In this document: positions 40,655 through 52,570 of the stretch, piece by piece
Position numbering within the stretch: position 1 is the stretch's first letter
Layout of the letters: every line of letters begins with the position of its first letter
Origin: Plotosus lineatus
Taxonomy: Eukaryota; Chordata; Actinopteri; Siluriformes; Plotosidae
NCBI GenBank assembly: GCA_024760905.1
Contig: CM045729.1
Span: 51,227,080 to 51,291,079, forward strand
DNA: 64,000 nt
Reading direction: 5' to 3'
The notes under the pieces: model-generated
Told to the model about the DNA's origin: nothing
The model's database searches: none
The model's input: the letters and a program-made list of their open reading frames with translations, nothing else
Position numbers and translations under genes: made by a program

Positions 40655-43085
40655 ATCATGGTCTGGATGGGAAGAGAAATGGAGTAGGAGTCATCTTGAA
40701 AGAGGGGATTGTCAATTGTCAGGAATGTTCTAGAAGTGAAAGGAGTGTCAGACAGAGTGATGAGTCTCAAGTTAGAAATTGAAGGCGTGATGTTCAATGT
40801 TGTTAGTTCTTATGCCCCACAGGCAGGATGTGAGCTAGAAGAGAAGGAGAGATTCTGGAGTGAGTTAGATGAAGTGATGCAGAGTACCCCCAGAGGTGAA
40901 ACAGTGGTCATTGGTGCAGACTTCAATGGACATGTTGGTGCAGGCAACAGCGGGGACAAGGAAGTGATGGGCAGGTTTGGTATCAAGGACAGGAACGCAG
41001 AAGGACAGGTGTTGATAGATTTTGCAAAAAGGATGGAAATGGCTGCAATGAATACTTTCTTCCAGAAGAGACAGGAGCATAGGGTGACTTATAAAAGTGG
41101 AAGTATGTGCACACAGGTAGACTACATCTTGTGTAGATGATGTAATTTGAAGGAAGACAGTGACTGCAAAGTAGTAGTGGGTGAGAGTGTTGCCAGACAG
41201 CATAGGATGGTGGTGTACAGGATGACAGTGTTGGTGAGGAAAGTGAAGAAGGCAAAGGCAGAGCAGAAGAAAAAGTGGTGGAAGCTGAAAAAGGAAGAGT
41301 GTCGTGTTGTCTTCAAGAAGGAGTTGAAACAGGCTTTGGTGGTCAAGAAGTGCTTCCAGGTGACTGGACAACTACAGGTAATGTGATCACAGAGACAGGT
41401 AGGAGAATACTTGGTGTGTCTTCTGGAAGGAACGTAGACAAGGAGACTTGGTGGTGGAATGAGGAAGTGCAAGAAAGGGAAATGTATTGACTAATGACAG
41501 AAGTGTGCTGGGAAGATGGAAAGAGTACTTTGAAGAGCTGATGAATGAGGAAAATGAGAGAGAACAAAGAGTAAAAAAGGTGACCGTTGATGACCAGGAA
41601 GTATAAAAAATTAGTAAGGGTGAAATGAGGAGGGCATTGAAGAGTATGATGAGTGGTAAAGCATTTGGTCCTGATGACATACCGGTGGAGGTATGGAAGT
41701 GTCTAGGAGAGGTAGCAGTAGACTTTTTGACAAGAACATTCAACAAGGTCTTCGAGAGTAAGATGATGTCAAAGGAATGAAGGAGAAATGTGCTGGTGCC
41801 CATTTTTAAGAACAAGGGAGTTGTGCAGAGTTGTGGCAACTACAGAGGGATAAAGTTGATGAGCCACATGATGAAGTCATGGGAAAGAATAGTGGAAGCT
41901 AGACTAAGGGTAGAGGTCAGCATTTGTGAACAACAGTTTGGTTTCATGCCAAAAAAGAGCACCACAGATGCAATGTTTGCTTTGAGGATGTTAATAGAGA
42001 AGTACAGAGAAGGTCAGAGGGCGCTGCATTGTACCTTTGTGGATCTGGAGAAAACATATGACAGGGTACCGAGAGAGGAACTGTGGTGTTGCATGAGGAA
42101 GTCTGGAGTGGCAGAGAAGTATGTTAGAATGGTGCAGGACATGTATGAGAGATGTAAGACAGTGGTGAGGTGTGCTGTCGGTGTGACAGAAGAGTTGAAG
42201 GTGGAGGTTGGACTGCATCAAGGATCAGCTCTGAGCCCCTTCTTGTTTGCTATGGTGATGGACAGGCTGACAGACGAAGTTAGACAAGATTCCCCATGGA
42301 CTATGATGTTTGCAGATGACATTGTGATCTGTAGTGAGAGCATAGAACAAGTGGAGGAAAATCAATAGAAGTGGAGGTATGCCCTGGAAAGGAGAGGAAT
42401 GAAGGTTAGCCTCAGTAAGACAGAATACTTTGTGTGTGAACGAGAAAAACCCAAGTGGAACGGTGAGGTTACAGGCAGCAGAGATAAAGAAGGTGGAGGA
42501 TTATAAGTACTTAGCTCAACAATCCAGTGCAATGGAGAGTATGGAAAAGAGGTGAAGAAGCATGTGCAGGCAGGTTGGAATGGTTGGAGAAAAGTGTCTG
42601 GCGTGATGTGTGAAAGGAAGGTATCGGCAATAATGAAAGGAAAAGTGTACAAGACGATGATGAGGCCAGCGATGTTGTATGGTTTAGAAACAGTGGCACT
42701 AGTGAAAGGGCAGGAGGCAGAGCTGGAGGTAGCAGAGATGAAAATGTTGAGGTTCTCTTTGGGAGTAACAAGAATGGTTCGGATCAGGAATGAATACATC
42801 AGAGGGACAGCACATGTTCGAGGTTTTGGAGACAAAGTCAGAGAGGCTATATTGAGTTGGTTTGGGCATGTACAGAAAAGGAATAGTGAATGAATATATT
42901 GGTAGTAGGATGCTGAGGTTGGAACTGCCAGGCATAAGGCCTAGAGGAAGACCAAAGTGGAGATTTATGGATGTGGTGAAGGAGGACATGAAGGTGGTTG
43001 GTGTAAGAGAACAGGATGCAGAGGATAGGGTGAGATGATTCGCTGTGGCGACCCCTGAAGGGAACAACCGAAAAGAAAAGAAGAC
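40655..43085 (+). pseudogene. near full-length RTE LINE, plus orientation, decayed
   Basis: It begins inside the endonuclease ([19 protein letters not shown]) and runs through YAPQAGCELEEKERFWSELD, VVIGADFNGHVGAGNSGD and TYKSGSMCTQVDYILCR (APE endonuclease motifs). The RT follows, with GFMPKKSTTDAMFALRML, FVDLEKTYDRVPREELW, GSALSPFLFAMVMDRL and FADDIVICSESIEQVEENQ. The 3' end (ATTCGCTGTGGCGACCCCTG) is at about 43038-43085. Disruptions include a TGA at 41138, loss of about 300 bp near 41490 between the endonuclease-RT linker segments, and stops near 41607, 41779, 42367 and 42890. Confidence 0.9.
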
Positions 43086-43109
43086 TCTTGGTTTTTTGGT
43101 GTCTCGCTC

Positions 43110-43111
<2 letters not shown>

Positions 43112-43157
<46 letters not shown>
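43112..43157. repeat. (TG)n(TA)n microsatellite
   Basis: Short TG run followed by TA, just after the RTE 3' end. Confidence 0.95.
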
Positions 43158-43160
<3 letters not shown>

Positions 43161-43394
43161 AAGGACCAAGATTGTGCAGCACATCCCAGATAAATTCATC
43201 TTGGTTCAGAGGTTAGTCATTCCCTTGTGGGGTATAAAAATACTTCTTGATTCACCAAGATAGTTCCGCATGCATCTGCAGTGATTCAAGTCTCTATTGG
43301 CTTTATCTTTGTATCTCTGTGAAAGAAGCCAAACAAAATTTCATACCTGAGTACAGTGACAATTATTTTCTATTCTACTCTATTGCAAAGATTA
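43158..43394. other. spacer between RTE and hAT copy 3
   Basis: No recognised content. Confidence 0.35.
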
Positions 43395-43471
43395 CTTTTT
43401 TGAACCTTTTTGACTGAGAGCCAAAAAAAGACATTTTAAAATCTAATCCTCTGAGAGCCATATATATATAT

Positions 43472-43526
<55 letters not shown>

Positions 43527-43539
43527 TATAGTAGTATTA

Positions 43540-44831
43540 GTAGGCAGTCGTCGGACTTTCATGTCCATGACTAGCGCAATTGCGACAAACACTTTCTCTC
43601 GTGGCTAAAAAGCCCAATTCTAGAACGGCAGACAAGGCCGCATCCACTGCACGCAAAGACACATGCCGCTGGAACACACATTGCTTTGTTCATTTCTGCT
43701 CTTCTCTTAGCTCTCCTATCAACAGCCTCAGCTTTCAGCCTTTCCTCTCTCGCCTGGAGAGCCAGACTGCACACAGATCTCCAATCACTCCGATCTGAAG
43801 CATGTAGCTCCCAGTTATCTATTGGTAGGACAGTGGCGAGCATATCTCTCTTGCATACGCCCTTGAAACGCAGCTTAGGTCTGCCATTAGGCCTCGAACC
43901 GAATTCCAACTCGCCATACAGCAGATCCTTAGGGATTCGCCCATCCTCCATCCGGTACACATGACCAAGCCACCTCAATCTGCACTTTCTTAGCAGGGTG
44001 AACATCGAGGGGGTATTGGCTCTTGCAAGTAACTCATTGTTAGAGACCTTATCTGTCCATGAGATGGAGAGGATGCGACGGAGACATCTCATACGGAAGA
44101 TGTTCAAGCGTTTCTCCTGACTAGCGTAAGTAGTCCAAGACTCGCTACCAAACAATAAGGTGCTCACGATGCAGGCACCATACGTAGCAACTTTAGTTTG
44201 AGTAGTTAGCTTCTTATTCTCCCAGACACGGGCAGACAGCTTAGCCATGTAGGTTGCAGCCTTACCAATTCTCTTTCCAATCGCATGTGACAGCTTCCAA
44301 GGTGTAATCTTTGATTTTTACGGCAGACGTGGCTGCATTTGCCTGGCACATGACTTTCGTCTTCTTTAGACTGATTGTAAGTCTGAAAGCCTCACATGCG
44401 TCAGAAAACTGATTGAGGAGGAGCTGGAGTTTTTCAGCGCTGTGAGCAACAAGGACAACATCGTCAGCAAAGAGAAGATCACGGATGGCTACCTTTCGCA
44501 CTTTGGTCTTGGCTCTAAGGCGCGCAGGGTTAAAAAGTTTACCATCTGAACGAGATCGTATCAGCATGCCTTCTTCAAGGGACTTGAAGATATGTTGAAG
44601 AGAGTTGGGGCAAGAACACATCCTTGTTTTACGCTGCTGTTTATATCGAATGCCTCAGACCTGTTCCCGTCATACTGCACTATACCCCGAGACCCATCAT
44701 GGAATGATTTGACGAAGTTCAGGAGTTTAGGAGGACAGCCAAATAAGGGCAGAATCTTAAAAAGGCCGTCTCTACTATCAAGGTCAAACGCCTTCGTCAA
44801 GTCGATGAATGCAATGTAGAGTGGCTGTTGT

Positions 44832-44835
<4 letters not shown>
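43540..44835 (-). pseudogene. second LINE lineage with C-terminal zinc motif, decayed
   Basis: Minus-strand frames encode a reverse transcriptase unlike the RTE here: MTKAFDLDSRDGLFKILPLF, GCPPKLLNFVKSFHDGSRG, VKQGCVLAPTLF (RT motif) and LLFADDVVLVAHSAEKLQLL (F.DD box). A long C-terminal frame (43571-44248) follows, with LRWLGHVYRMEDGRIPKDLL, and ends in CSGCGLVCRSRIGLFSHERK then C, a Cys/His cluster typical of some fish LINEs. Frameshifts occur near 44255 and 44600. It is 5'-truncated and flanked by TA tracts. Clade not assigned. Confidence 0.8.
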
Positions 44836-44876
<41 letters not shown>

Positions 44877-44960
44877 TGAATACAACTAAATTGAAAAAGA
44901 AGACCAACAGAGTATAATAAGCCAAAAAGAAGAATTTATTTAAAATGACAATGTCATAAT

Positions 44961-47900
44961 TCTTCTTTCTTCTTTTCCTTTCGGCTTTTCCCTTCAGGGG
45001 TCGCCACAGCAAATCATCTGCCTCCATCTCACCCTATCCTTTGCATCTTCTTCTCTTATACCAGCTACCTTCATGTCCTGCTTCACTACATCCATGAATC
45101 GTCTCTTTGGTCTTCCTCTAGGCCTTCTGCCTGGTAGTTCCAGCCTCAGCATCCTACTATCAATATACTCACTATCCCTCCTCTGTACATGTCCAAACCA
45201 TCTCAATCTAGCCTCTCTGACTTTGTCTCCAAAACGTCTTACATGTGCTGTCCCTCTGATGTGCTAATTCCTGATCCTATCCATCCTCGTTACTCCCAAA
45301 GAGAAACTCAACATTTTCATCTCTGCTACCTCCAGCTCTGCCTCCTGTCTTTTTCCCAGGGCCACTGTTTCAAAATCATACAACATCGTTGGCCTTACCA
45401 CCGTCTTGTACACTTTTCCTTTCATTCTTGCCAATACCCTCCTATCACACATCACTCCGGACACTTTTCTCCAACCATTCCAACCTGCCTGCATACTCTT
45501 CTTCACCTCTTTTCCACACTCTCCACTTCTCTGGATTGTTGACCCTAAGTACTTAAAATCCTCCACCTTCCTTATCTCTTATCCCTGTAACCTCACCGTT
45601 CCTCTTGGGTCCTTGTCATTCACACACATGTATTCTGTTTTACTGAGGCTAACCTTCATTTCCCTCCTTTCCAGGGCATACCTCCACCTCTCTAGATTTT
45701 CCTGCACTTGTTCTCTGCTCTCACTACAGATCACAATGTCATCTGCAAACATCATAGTCCATGGAGATTCTTGTCTAACCTCGTCTGTCAGTCTGTACAT
45801 CACCATAGCAAACAAGAAGGGGCTTAGAGCTGACCCTTGATGCAGTCCAACCTCCACCTTGAACTCTTCTGTCACACCGACAGCACACCTCACCACTGTC
45901 TTACATCTCTTATACATGTCCTGCACCACTCTAACATACTTCTCTGCCACTCCAGACTTCCTCATACAATACCACAGTTCCTCTCTCGGCACCCTGTCAT
46001 ATGCTTTCTCCAGATCCACAAAGGCACAATGCAGCTCCTTCTGACCTTCTCTGTACTTCTATTAACATCCTCAAGGCAAACACTGCATCTGTGGTGCTCT
46101 TTCTTGGCATGAAACCAAACTGTTGTTTACAAATGCTGACCTCTGCCCTTAGTCTAGCTTCCACTATCCTTTCCCATAACTTCATCGTATGGCTCAAAAA
46201 ACTCTAGCCCTCTGTAGTTACCACAACTCTGCACGTCTCCCTTGTTCTTTAAAATGGGCACCAGCACACTTCTTCTCCATTTCTCTGGCATCCTCTCACT
46301 CTCTAAGACCTTGTCGAATGTTCTTGTCAGGAAATCTACTGCTACCTCTCCTAGACACTTCCATACCCCCACCGGTATGTCATCAGGTCCAACTGCCTTT
46401 CCAGTCTTCATCCTCTTCAATGCCCTCCTCACTTCATCCTCACTTACTAATCTTTGCTAGTTCCTGGTCCTCAACGGTCACCTCTTCTGCTCTTTTTTCT
46501 CTCTCATTTTCCTCATTCAACAGCTCTTCAAAGTACTCTTTCCATCTTCCCAACACACTTCTGTTATCAGTCAATACTTTCCCTCTCTGTCCTTAATCAC
46601 TCTAACTTGCTGCATGTCCTTCCCATCTCTATTTCTCTGCTGTGCCAACCTGTATAAATCATTTTCTCCCTCTTTACTTTCCAACCGAGCATACAAGTCA
46701 TCATACGCCCTCTGTTTGGCCTTTGACACTGCTACCTTCGCCTTACGTTGTGTCTCCCTATACTCCTGTTTACTCTCTTCAGTCCTCTCACTGTCCCACT
46801 TCTTCTTAGCTAACCTCTTCCTTTGTACACACTCCTGCACTTCCTCATTCCACCACCAAGTCTCCTTATCTACTCTCCTTCCCGATGACACACCAAGTAC
46901 TCTCTTACCTGTCTCCCTGATCACATTTGCTGAAGTTGTCCAGTCATCTGGAAGCACTTCCTGGCCACCCAAAGCCTGTTTCAACTCCTCCTTGAAGACA
47001 ACCCGACACTCTTCCTTTTTCAGCTTCCACCAGTTTATCTTCTGCTCTGCCTTTGCCTTCTTCACCTTCCTCACCATCAGTGTCATCCTGTACACCACCA
47101 TCCTATGCTGTCTGGCAACACTCTCATCCGCTACTACTTTACAGTCACTGACTTCCTTCAAATTACATTGCCTGCACAAGATGTAGTCTACTTGTGTGCT
47201 CCTACCTCCGCTTTTATAAGTCACCCTATGCTCCTGTTTCTTTTGGAAGAAAGTATTTACCACAGCCATTCCCATCCTTTTTGCAAAATCTACCAACATT
47301 TGTCCTTCTGTGTTCCTGTCCTGGATACCAAACCTGCCCATCACTTCCTCGTCCCCTCTGTTTCCTGCACCAACATGTCCATTGAAGTCTGCCCTAATGA
47401 CCACTCTTTCACCTCTGGGGGTATTCTGCATCACTTCATCTAACTCACTCCAGAATCTCTCCTTCTCTTCTTGCTTACATCCTGCCTGTGGGGCATAAGC
47501 ACTAACAACATTGAACATCACGCCTTCAATTTCTAACTTGAGACTCATCACTCTGTCTGACACTCTTTTCACTTCCTGACAAGCTCCTCCTTCAAGATGA
47601 CTCCTACTCCATTTCTCTTCCCATCCACACCATTAAAAAACAGCTTAAACCCTGCTCCTAAGCTTCTAGCCTTGCTACCTTTCCACCTGGTCCCTTGAAC
47701 ACACAGTTTGTCCATTTTCCTCCTCTGCATCATGTCAGCCAGCTCTCTACCTTTTCCTGCCATAGTTCCAACATTCAAAGTCCCTACTTTCAGTCCTAGA
47801 CTCATGCCTTTCCTCTTCTCTCGCTGCCTACGGACACGTCTCCCACCTCTCCTTCGACGTCTTCGACCAACAGTCATCCAATTTCCACCAGCACCTTTGT

Positions 47901-48026
47901 AGTGACTCGCATATTTTATTTGGCATTTGTTTTACGCCGGATGCCCTTCCTGTCGCAACCCTCTGTATTTATCCGGGCTTGGGACCGGCGTGAGGGAGAG
48001 ACACTGGTTTGTTCCCCCCCCCCCCC
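44961..48026 (-). mobile_element. full-length RTE LINE with perfect 14-bp TSD
   Basis: The duplication GACAATGTCATAAT lies at 44947-44960 and 48027-48040. The 5' end (minus strand) begins with a G run, then AACAAACCAGTGTCTCTCCC and the GCCGGTCCC..CGGATAAA segment. The 3' end is the RTE tail (CCTGAAGGGAAAAGCCGAAA, then a GAAGAA-type run). Length 3066 bp. It is the only RTE here complete at both ends and so defines the termini used to read the SINE-A structure. Confidence 0.93.
44994..47877 (-). pseudogene. RTE ORF (APE endonuclease + reverse transcriptase), broken
   Basis: From 47877 the frame reads a basic leader (GRRRRRRGGRRVRRQREKRK), then the endonuclease VGTLNVGTMAGKGRELADMM, YAPQAGCKQEEKERFWSELD, ADFNGHVGAGNRGDEEVMGR and TYKSGGRSTQVDYILCRQ. 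The linker ends near 46571. The RT resumes with MKTGKAVGPDDIPVGVWKCL, GFMPRKSTTDAVFALRMLIE, DLEKAYDRVPREELWYCMRK and FADDIVICSES, and finishes RWRQMICCGDP at 44994. Frameshifts or stops near 47572, 46571, 46440, 46160, 46010, 45575 and 45260 inactivate it. Two-domain layout and size fit the RTE clade. Confidence 0.9.
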
Positions 48027-48531
48027 GACAATGTCATAATGAAGTTATGAAAACGAGGAAATGTATCTCTTTACTCAAAAACAACACACGCAGTCTGTGG
48101 CTGTTGTTATAATCCAATAAAATTAGAGTTTCAAGGTATCGGACCCACCCGCATACAGAAAGGATTGGCTCTCTCCTTCATGCCACAGTGACGTGGCATT
48201 AAAAATAGATGAATAGATTTAAATGCGTGAGATTTATTCATCTTTTTTTGTTTTATTTGATTTTTTTTTATTTTTTTTTTATTTCAATGAAGGTGAAATT
48301 GTGTCTTCGTTATTCTGTTAAGAAAGGCCACCTAATTTATCTGCGAGCCCGTAACAGTCAGCAAAAGAGCCACATCTGGCTCTCGAGCCATAGGTTCCTT
48401 ACCCCTGGTTAAATCCCTCAAAAGGCTACAATTGCAAAGAAAGTCCTGTCCAGTATCTCATTGAATTCTTATCAAATATGTGGTTGGAGTTCAAAGGAAG
48501 AAACTTGACCCTTGTTCGCCTTTTATCCAAG

Positions 48532-48534
<3 letters not shown>

Positions 48535-48608
<74 letters not shown>
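48535..48608. repeat. (GT)n microsatellite
   Basis: About 74 bp of uninterrupted GT. Confidence 0.97.
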
Positions 48609-49120
48609 GGGCTGGACTAGTGTTCAAAAAATATTGTCTCAGCCTGGCTAATCTTCTGTCCAAACAAAGGCTCATCACACAGTATGGCTTCATATTGTGC
48701 ACTTACAAAGGAACTGATAGAAATAATGAATGTAATTAATGTTATGTGGTTGATTTATTTGATGTGAGAACAATAAGATAAAATAAAGTTTCAATAAATT
48801 ACAGGATGCATTAGGAAAGAGTGTAACTGGAATCAGTTAAACTTGGTGTGACATATAAATTACAAAAAAATGTCAAGTTAGAAACCTCATATGTCCAAAA
48901 CCACATTTTTTAGGAAATTTAAAAATGTGTACGGTACATATACATTTTTAAATTGAATATAATGTCATTAAAGTTTGGTTTGTGTCTTTACAAATTTATG
49001 CATGTATCATTATCTTATTAACATATCACAAAATCAAGCTGGAATTGATTGACAGTTTTTCAAATGAATGTGGATTGTGTTTTTTGTCCAATGAATGTGT
49101 TTTATGGAGCATTGATTATA
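48609..49120. other. intergenic spacer, nothing identified
   Basis: AT-rich, no recognised content. Confidence 0.4.
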
Positions 49121-49125
49121 TGAGA

Positions 49126-49375
49126 TTTCCTTTCGGCTTTTTCCCTTTATCAGGGGTCGCCACAGCGAATGATTTGCACATTTGATTTGGCATAGGTTTT
49201 TACATCGGATGCCCTTCCTGACACAACCCTTTTTAGCAAGCGACAGAAACACGCTGACGGATTTGCAGCTACTCTTTACGAAAGTCAGCAATAGTTCTTT
49301 TACATGCCTCTTACCATAGACAGTGAGAGACATGGCCTGCCTTTGATAACTCACTTAACAAGGAACACTGCAAAA
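49126..49375 (-). mobile_element. SINE-A, minus orientation, head-truncated
   Basis: Inverted tail CCTTTCGGCTTTTTCCCTTT, then GGGGTCGCCACAGCGAATGA, the RTE 5'-like GGATGCCCTTCCTGACACAA, and AGTGAGAGACATGGCCTGCC. It stops before the tRNA head. Confidence 0.8.
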
Positions 49376-49730
49376 AATGACATGCTAGCATGTTAAACTA
49401 TCTTAAATGTCAGAATAATCCATAGAACGGCTTCATTTCGTGCATTGTATTAATTTTCACAAATTCAAAATTTACAAAGTTTAGTGTAGCCATATATGTA
49501 CACAGTTATTTCCTGTTGTTAAATGCATTTGGTTCTCCATGTTGCAGGCCTCAGGTACAAAAAAATAATCCTTAATAGATAGAGACCATCTCCTAATAAT
49601 TACCCAATACCACTGTTGAATAGTCTTCTACTTCTAAATAAATGTATCAATATATACAGTATACATGCCCACTCCATATATATAAAATAGCGTTAGGGTT
49701 TGCATGAATACAAAAGTAATAGTGGTAGTT
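49376..49730. other. intergenic spacer, nothing identified
   Basis: AT-rich, no recognised content. Confidence 0.4.
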
Positions 49731-49731
49731 T

Positions 49732-49905
49732 TGTGGTTAGCACTTTCATCTCACAGAAATTAGGTCCGGGATTTGAGTACTGGGCTCAGTGAAGGTGTTA
49801 ATGTATGGAGTTTTCACATTCTCCCTGTGTTTATGTGGGTTTCCTCTGGGTACTCCAGTTTCCATTCACAGTTATGCACATTAAGCTCATGGCCTGTTCT
49901 AAATT

Positions 49906-49966
<61 letters not shown>

Positions 49967-50080
49967 GCCCTGCGATGGTCTGTTAAGCTGGTCAGGGTGT
50001 ACTCTGCCCTCGACCAGACTGGGCTGAGATAGGCTCCAGTCTCCCTTTGACTCTTAATAGCATTAAGCAGAGTAAGAGAG
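49732..50080 (+). mobile_element. SINE-B with internal (GT)n
   Basis: A diverged head (GTTTTGTGGTTAGCACTTTC) is followed by TTTATGTGGGTTTCCTCTGG, a (GT)n tract at 49911-49965, then TGCGATGGTCTGTTAAGCTG and GGGCTGAGATAGGCTCC. The microsatellite arose in the SINE's TG-rich centre. Confidence 0.7.
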
Positions 50081-50256
50081 TGAGATTTCCAGGCAGCAGA
50101 TCTCTGCTTCATATTTAGTGTTTCTTGGATTTGCCTGCACCCTACACAACTTCAGGATTAAGTTAAATAAAATGGATAAACAAACAAATGCTTGATATTT
50201 GTAGGAAACATACCATGAAGTCATCGCAGACAACAAACACATTAACTAAACATTAG

Positions 50257-50448
50257 TTATCGTCCAGATGCTTCATTTAAAGCACCATCAAAGTGTTTCC
50301 AGATGTGCTTCCACGTTCCACAAATGTTTCTCGCTCCAGACTGCAATCTGTGCACCCAACGGGTGTTAGGAACCTTCCTGAAATTTTTTTGGGATTGCCT
50401 GGCACTTATTAAATTCTGTAGCCAACTTATGAGTGGCATTTTATCCAT
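50257..50448 (-). other. short unassigned reading frame
   Basis: A 63-codon minus frame with RKVPNTRWVHRLQSGARNIC then GTWKHIWKHFDGALNEASGR. It looks protein-like (balanced composition, W/R-rich) but has no splice signals or known motif I can name. It could be a transposon fragment. Confidence 0.25.
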
Positions 50449-51384
50449 GCTGGAAGGAATGTAAACTTAAAAGCAAAATTGTTCTTCTGAAGAGGTTTTC
50501 AGATCTTCAGTTTCCTTGGCAGAGGATTCTTCTTTATGCTTTCATGTCCACAAAATATTACAGTATGTATTATTGAATGGTTGGAACCTCTTTACATAGA
50601 GTTAGTAAGCATATGTAGTTTCATTTTGATGTTTATTCTAGTCAAACTCTTAAAGACTCTTATTGTATGTTGTGCAAGAGCCAGGACAGTGAAAGGATGG
50701 AGGGGTTCATCTTATAAATAACACCATTCATTTCTGCCTACTAATGAGAAATGTTATTTTTTTTATAGTTTAAAATGTTTACTGTATTCATTTAACTTTT
50801 ACCCCATTAGGCCTTTTCTTCTTTTTCTCTGTTCACTGCTGTCGTCTGTATTTTCTGTTGGTCAGGAATCGGGACATTGGGGGTTTGATTACATGTTGTT
50901 TGTCTACTTTTCTACTTCTTTTATAACTCATGCAACTCAGAAACAATTGTTGATAAAAAATATTACCCTTGCCACACAGCATGCTACGACAGCATATTCA
51001 CATTATAATTTAATGTATTGTGCAACTTTGAACAGTTTTATTGTCAGACTATTGCTTCACATGTATATTACAACTAGTATTATAGTGCTGTTACTGGCAG
51101 CTGGTGCTCTTCTCGTGTCCAATTCTACACAAATTTTGAGTGTCAGAACTGACAAACAGATTGAAGTGTGACAGAATTGAAAAACTTCATCACAACATCG
51201 CAGTAAAACACCTACCATGTGATTTTTTCCCCCGTATTTTCTCTCCTAGTTTGACAAATACAGCATGTTCTTTGATGACCATGACCAACAATTTCTTTAT
51301 TCTGCTCTACAAAACGTTAAGACACTGAACTTGCAATGTTGCCAGACTTCCAACCAAGACATGGAGAGAATTGATGGCTATGAC
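50449..51384. other. intergenic spacer, nothing identified
   Basis: AT-rich. Open frames show no conserved features. Confidence 0.4.
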
Positions 51385-51399
51385 TGCATTTATCTGACA

Positions 51400-51438
51400 T
51401 AGTGAAAAAAGTGAAAAAGCCGAAAGGAGAAGAAGAAG

Positions 51439-51468
<30 letters not shown>
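51400..51468 (+). repeat. SINE/RTE tail remnant expanding into (GAA)n
   Basis: GTGAAAAAGCCGAAAGGAGA is followed by about 38 bp of (GAA)n at 51430-51468, an RTE/SINE-A tail that has grown into a microsatellite. Confidence 0.8.
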
Positions 51469-51469
<1 letters not shown>

Positions 51470-51584
51470 GACTGACCATTGTGAAAGCAAAAGCAGTGTG
51501 TAGTCTGATTCTGATATAAGTTTGTGCACTGCAAAAAAATTTCTTCTCAAAGTTAAAAATAATTATATAACTGATTAGCGTGTG

Positions 51585-52140
51585 GGGGCCATGCTGGTCT
51601 CGTGGTTAACACTCTCACCTCAGAGCAAGAAGGTCCTGGAGTCAAGCCCCTTAGTCAGCAAAGGCAATCTTTCTGAAGTGTGCACTGGGTGAGTCAGGTA
51701 CCTGAGTATGTGATTATTGCCTTGAAGAAGTTCTTGAACCGGTCACAGAGGTGTGTTAGATTTTGGCAAGAGATAAAACCGGCAGGAAGGTAGATCTACA
51801 GGAACAGGGTTGAAGACCACTGTTTTTCAGTTGAAGTGTGAGGCAGATGAATGGAATGCATAATAATAAGTACTGATTATATATTGGTGTGAAACTTGAC
51901 TTCTGCTTCAGTGCCATGTACCAAATAATTTCTGACATTTTGAATCATTGCCATTGTGTTGGTTTCTTCCCACAGTCCAGACATGTACATTAGGCTAATC
52001 GGTTATTCCAGATTGCCCCTAGTTGTGAATGTCGATACCTGTTTGTCTGTGTTGGTCCAGCAATGGACTGGTGAGCTGTCCGGTTACCCTGCAACCCTAA
52101 ACAAGATAAGTGGTATGGACAGTGAATGAATGAATGATTA
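51585..52140 (+). mobile_element. SINE-B, split copy
   Basis: Head GTGTGGGGGCCATGCTGGTC then CAGAGCAAGAAGGTCCTGGA. About 290 bp of other sequence follows, and the body resumes at about 51950 (GTTTCTTCCCACAGTCCAGA, TTAGGCTAATCGGTTATTCC). The tail is AATGAATGAATG. Confidence 0.65.
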
Positions 52141-52214
52141 CGGTCACAGTTTTGATTCAAAACAACATTTTAGTGGCAGTCACAATCTTTTAAAAAAAAA
52201 TCATATGAATGTTG

Positions 52215-52570
52215 TGACTATTCAGAGGTGCTGCTTTACTGCAGTCCGACCCCAACTGTGCTAAGAACCCCTGGCCATGGTCTCAACCACAAGTGTGCCT
52301 CTGTCCACCCAGTAGTATAAATGGGTACCAGTAAAAATATACAGTACTGTGAAGTTAACCTGCAATGGATTAGTGTCCCATCCAGGAAGAGTTGAACTTT
52401 CGACAAGAGTAGGCTGTAAAGCCGTCAGCGTGTTTCAGCCCTGCAATGTCCTGGCAAGCTGTCCAGGATGTACCCTGCCCTTGCCCTGGGTCAGCTGGGA
52501 TGGGCGCCAGCCTCCCCATGACCCTGATTAAGATTAAACAGTTACAGGAAATGAAAGATGAACAATGAAC
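52215..52570 (+). mobile_element. SINE-C body joined to SINE-B tail
   Basis: TGGTCTCAACCACAAGTGTG, then CCTCTGTCCACCCAGTAGTA and ATGGGTACCAGTAAAAATAT (SINE-C), followed at about 52410 by GCCGTCAGCGTGTTTCAGCC and the GGGATGGGCGCCAGCCTCCC tail. Confidence 0.65.

Larger units (their letters stand above)
43395..48407 (-). mobile_element. hAT element, copy 3, split by two LINE insertions
   Basis: Minus orientation. The 5' TIR CAGGGGTAAGGAACCTATGG (inverted, ending 48407) and GGCTCTCGAGCC palindrome are at the right. The left end (about 43395-43460) has AACCTTTTTGACTGAGAGCC and TTTTAAAATCTAATCC. Between them the hAT is broken by a full-length RTE (44961-48026) and a second LINE type (43540-44835), with (TA)n at 43460-43524 and 44836-44874. 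hAT pieces remain at 43395-43460, 44875-44960 and 48027-48407. Confidence 0.8.
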
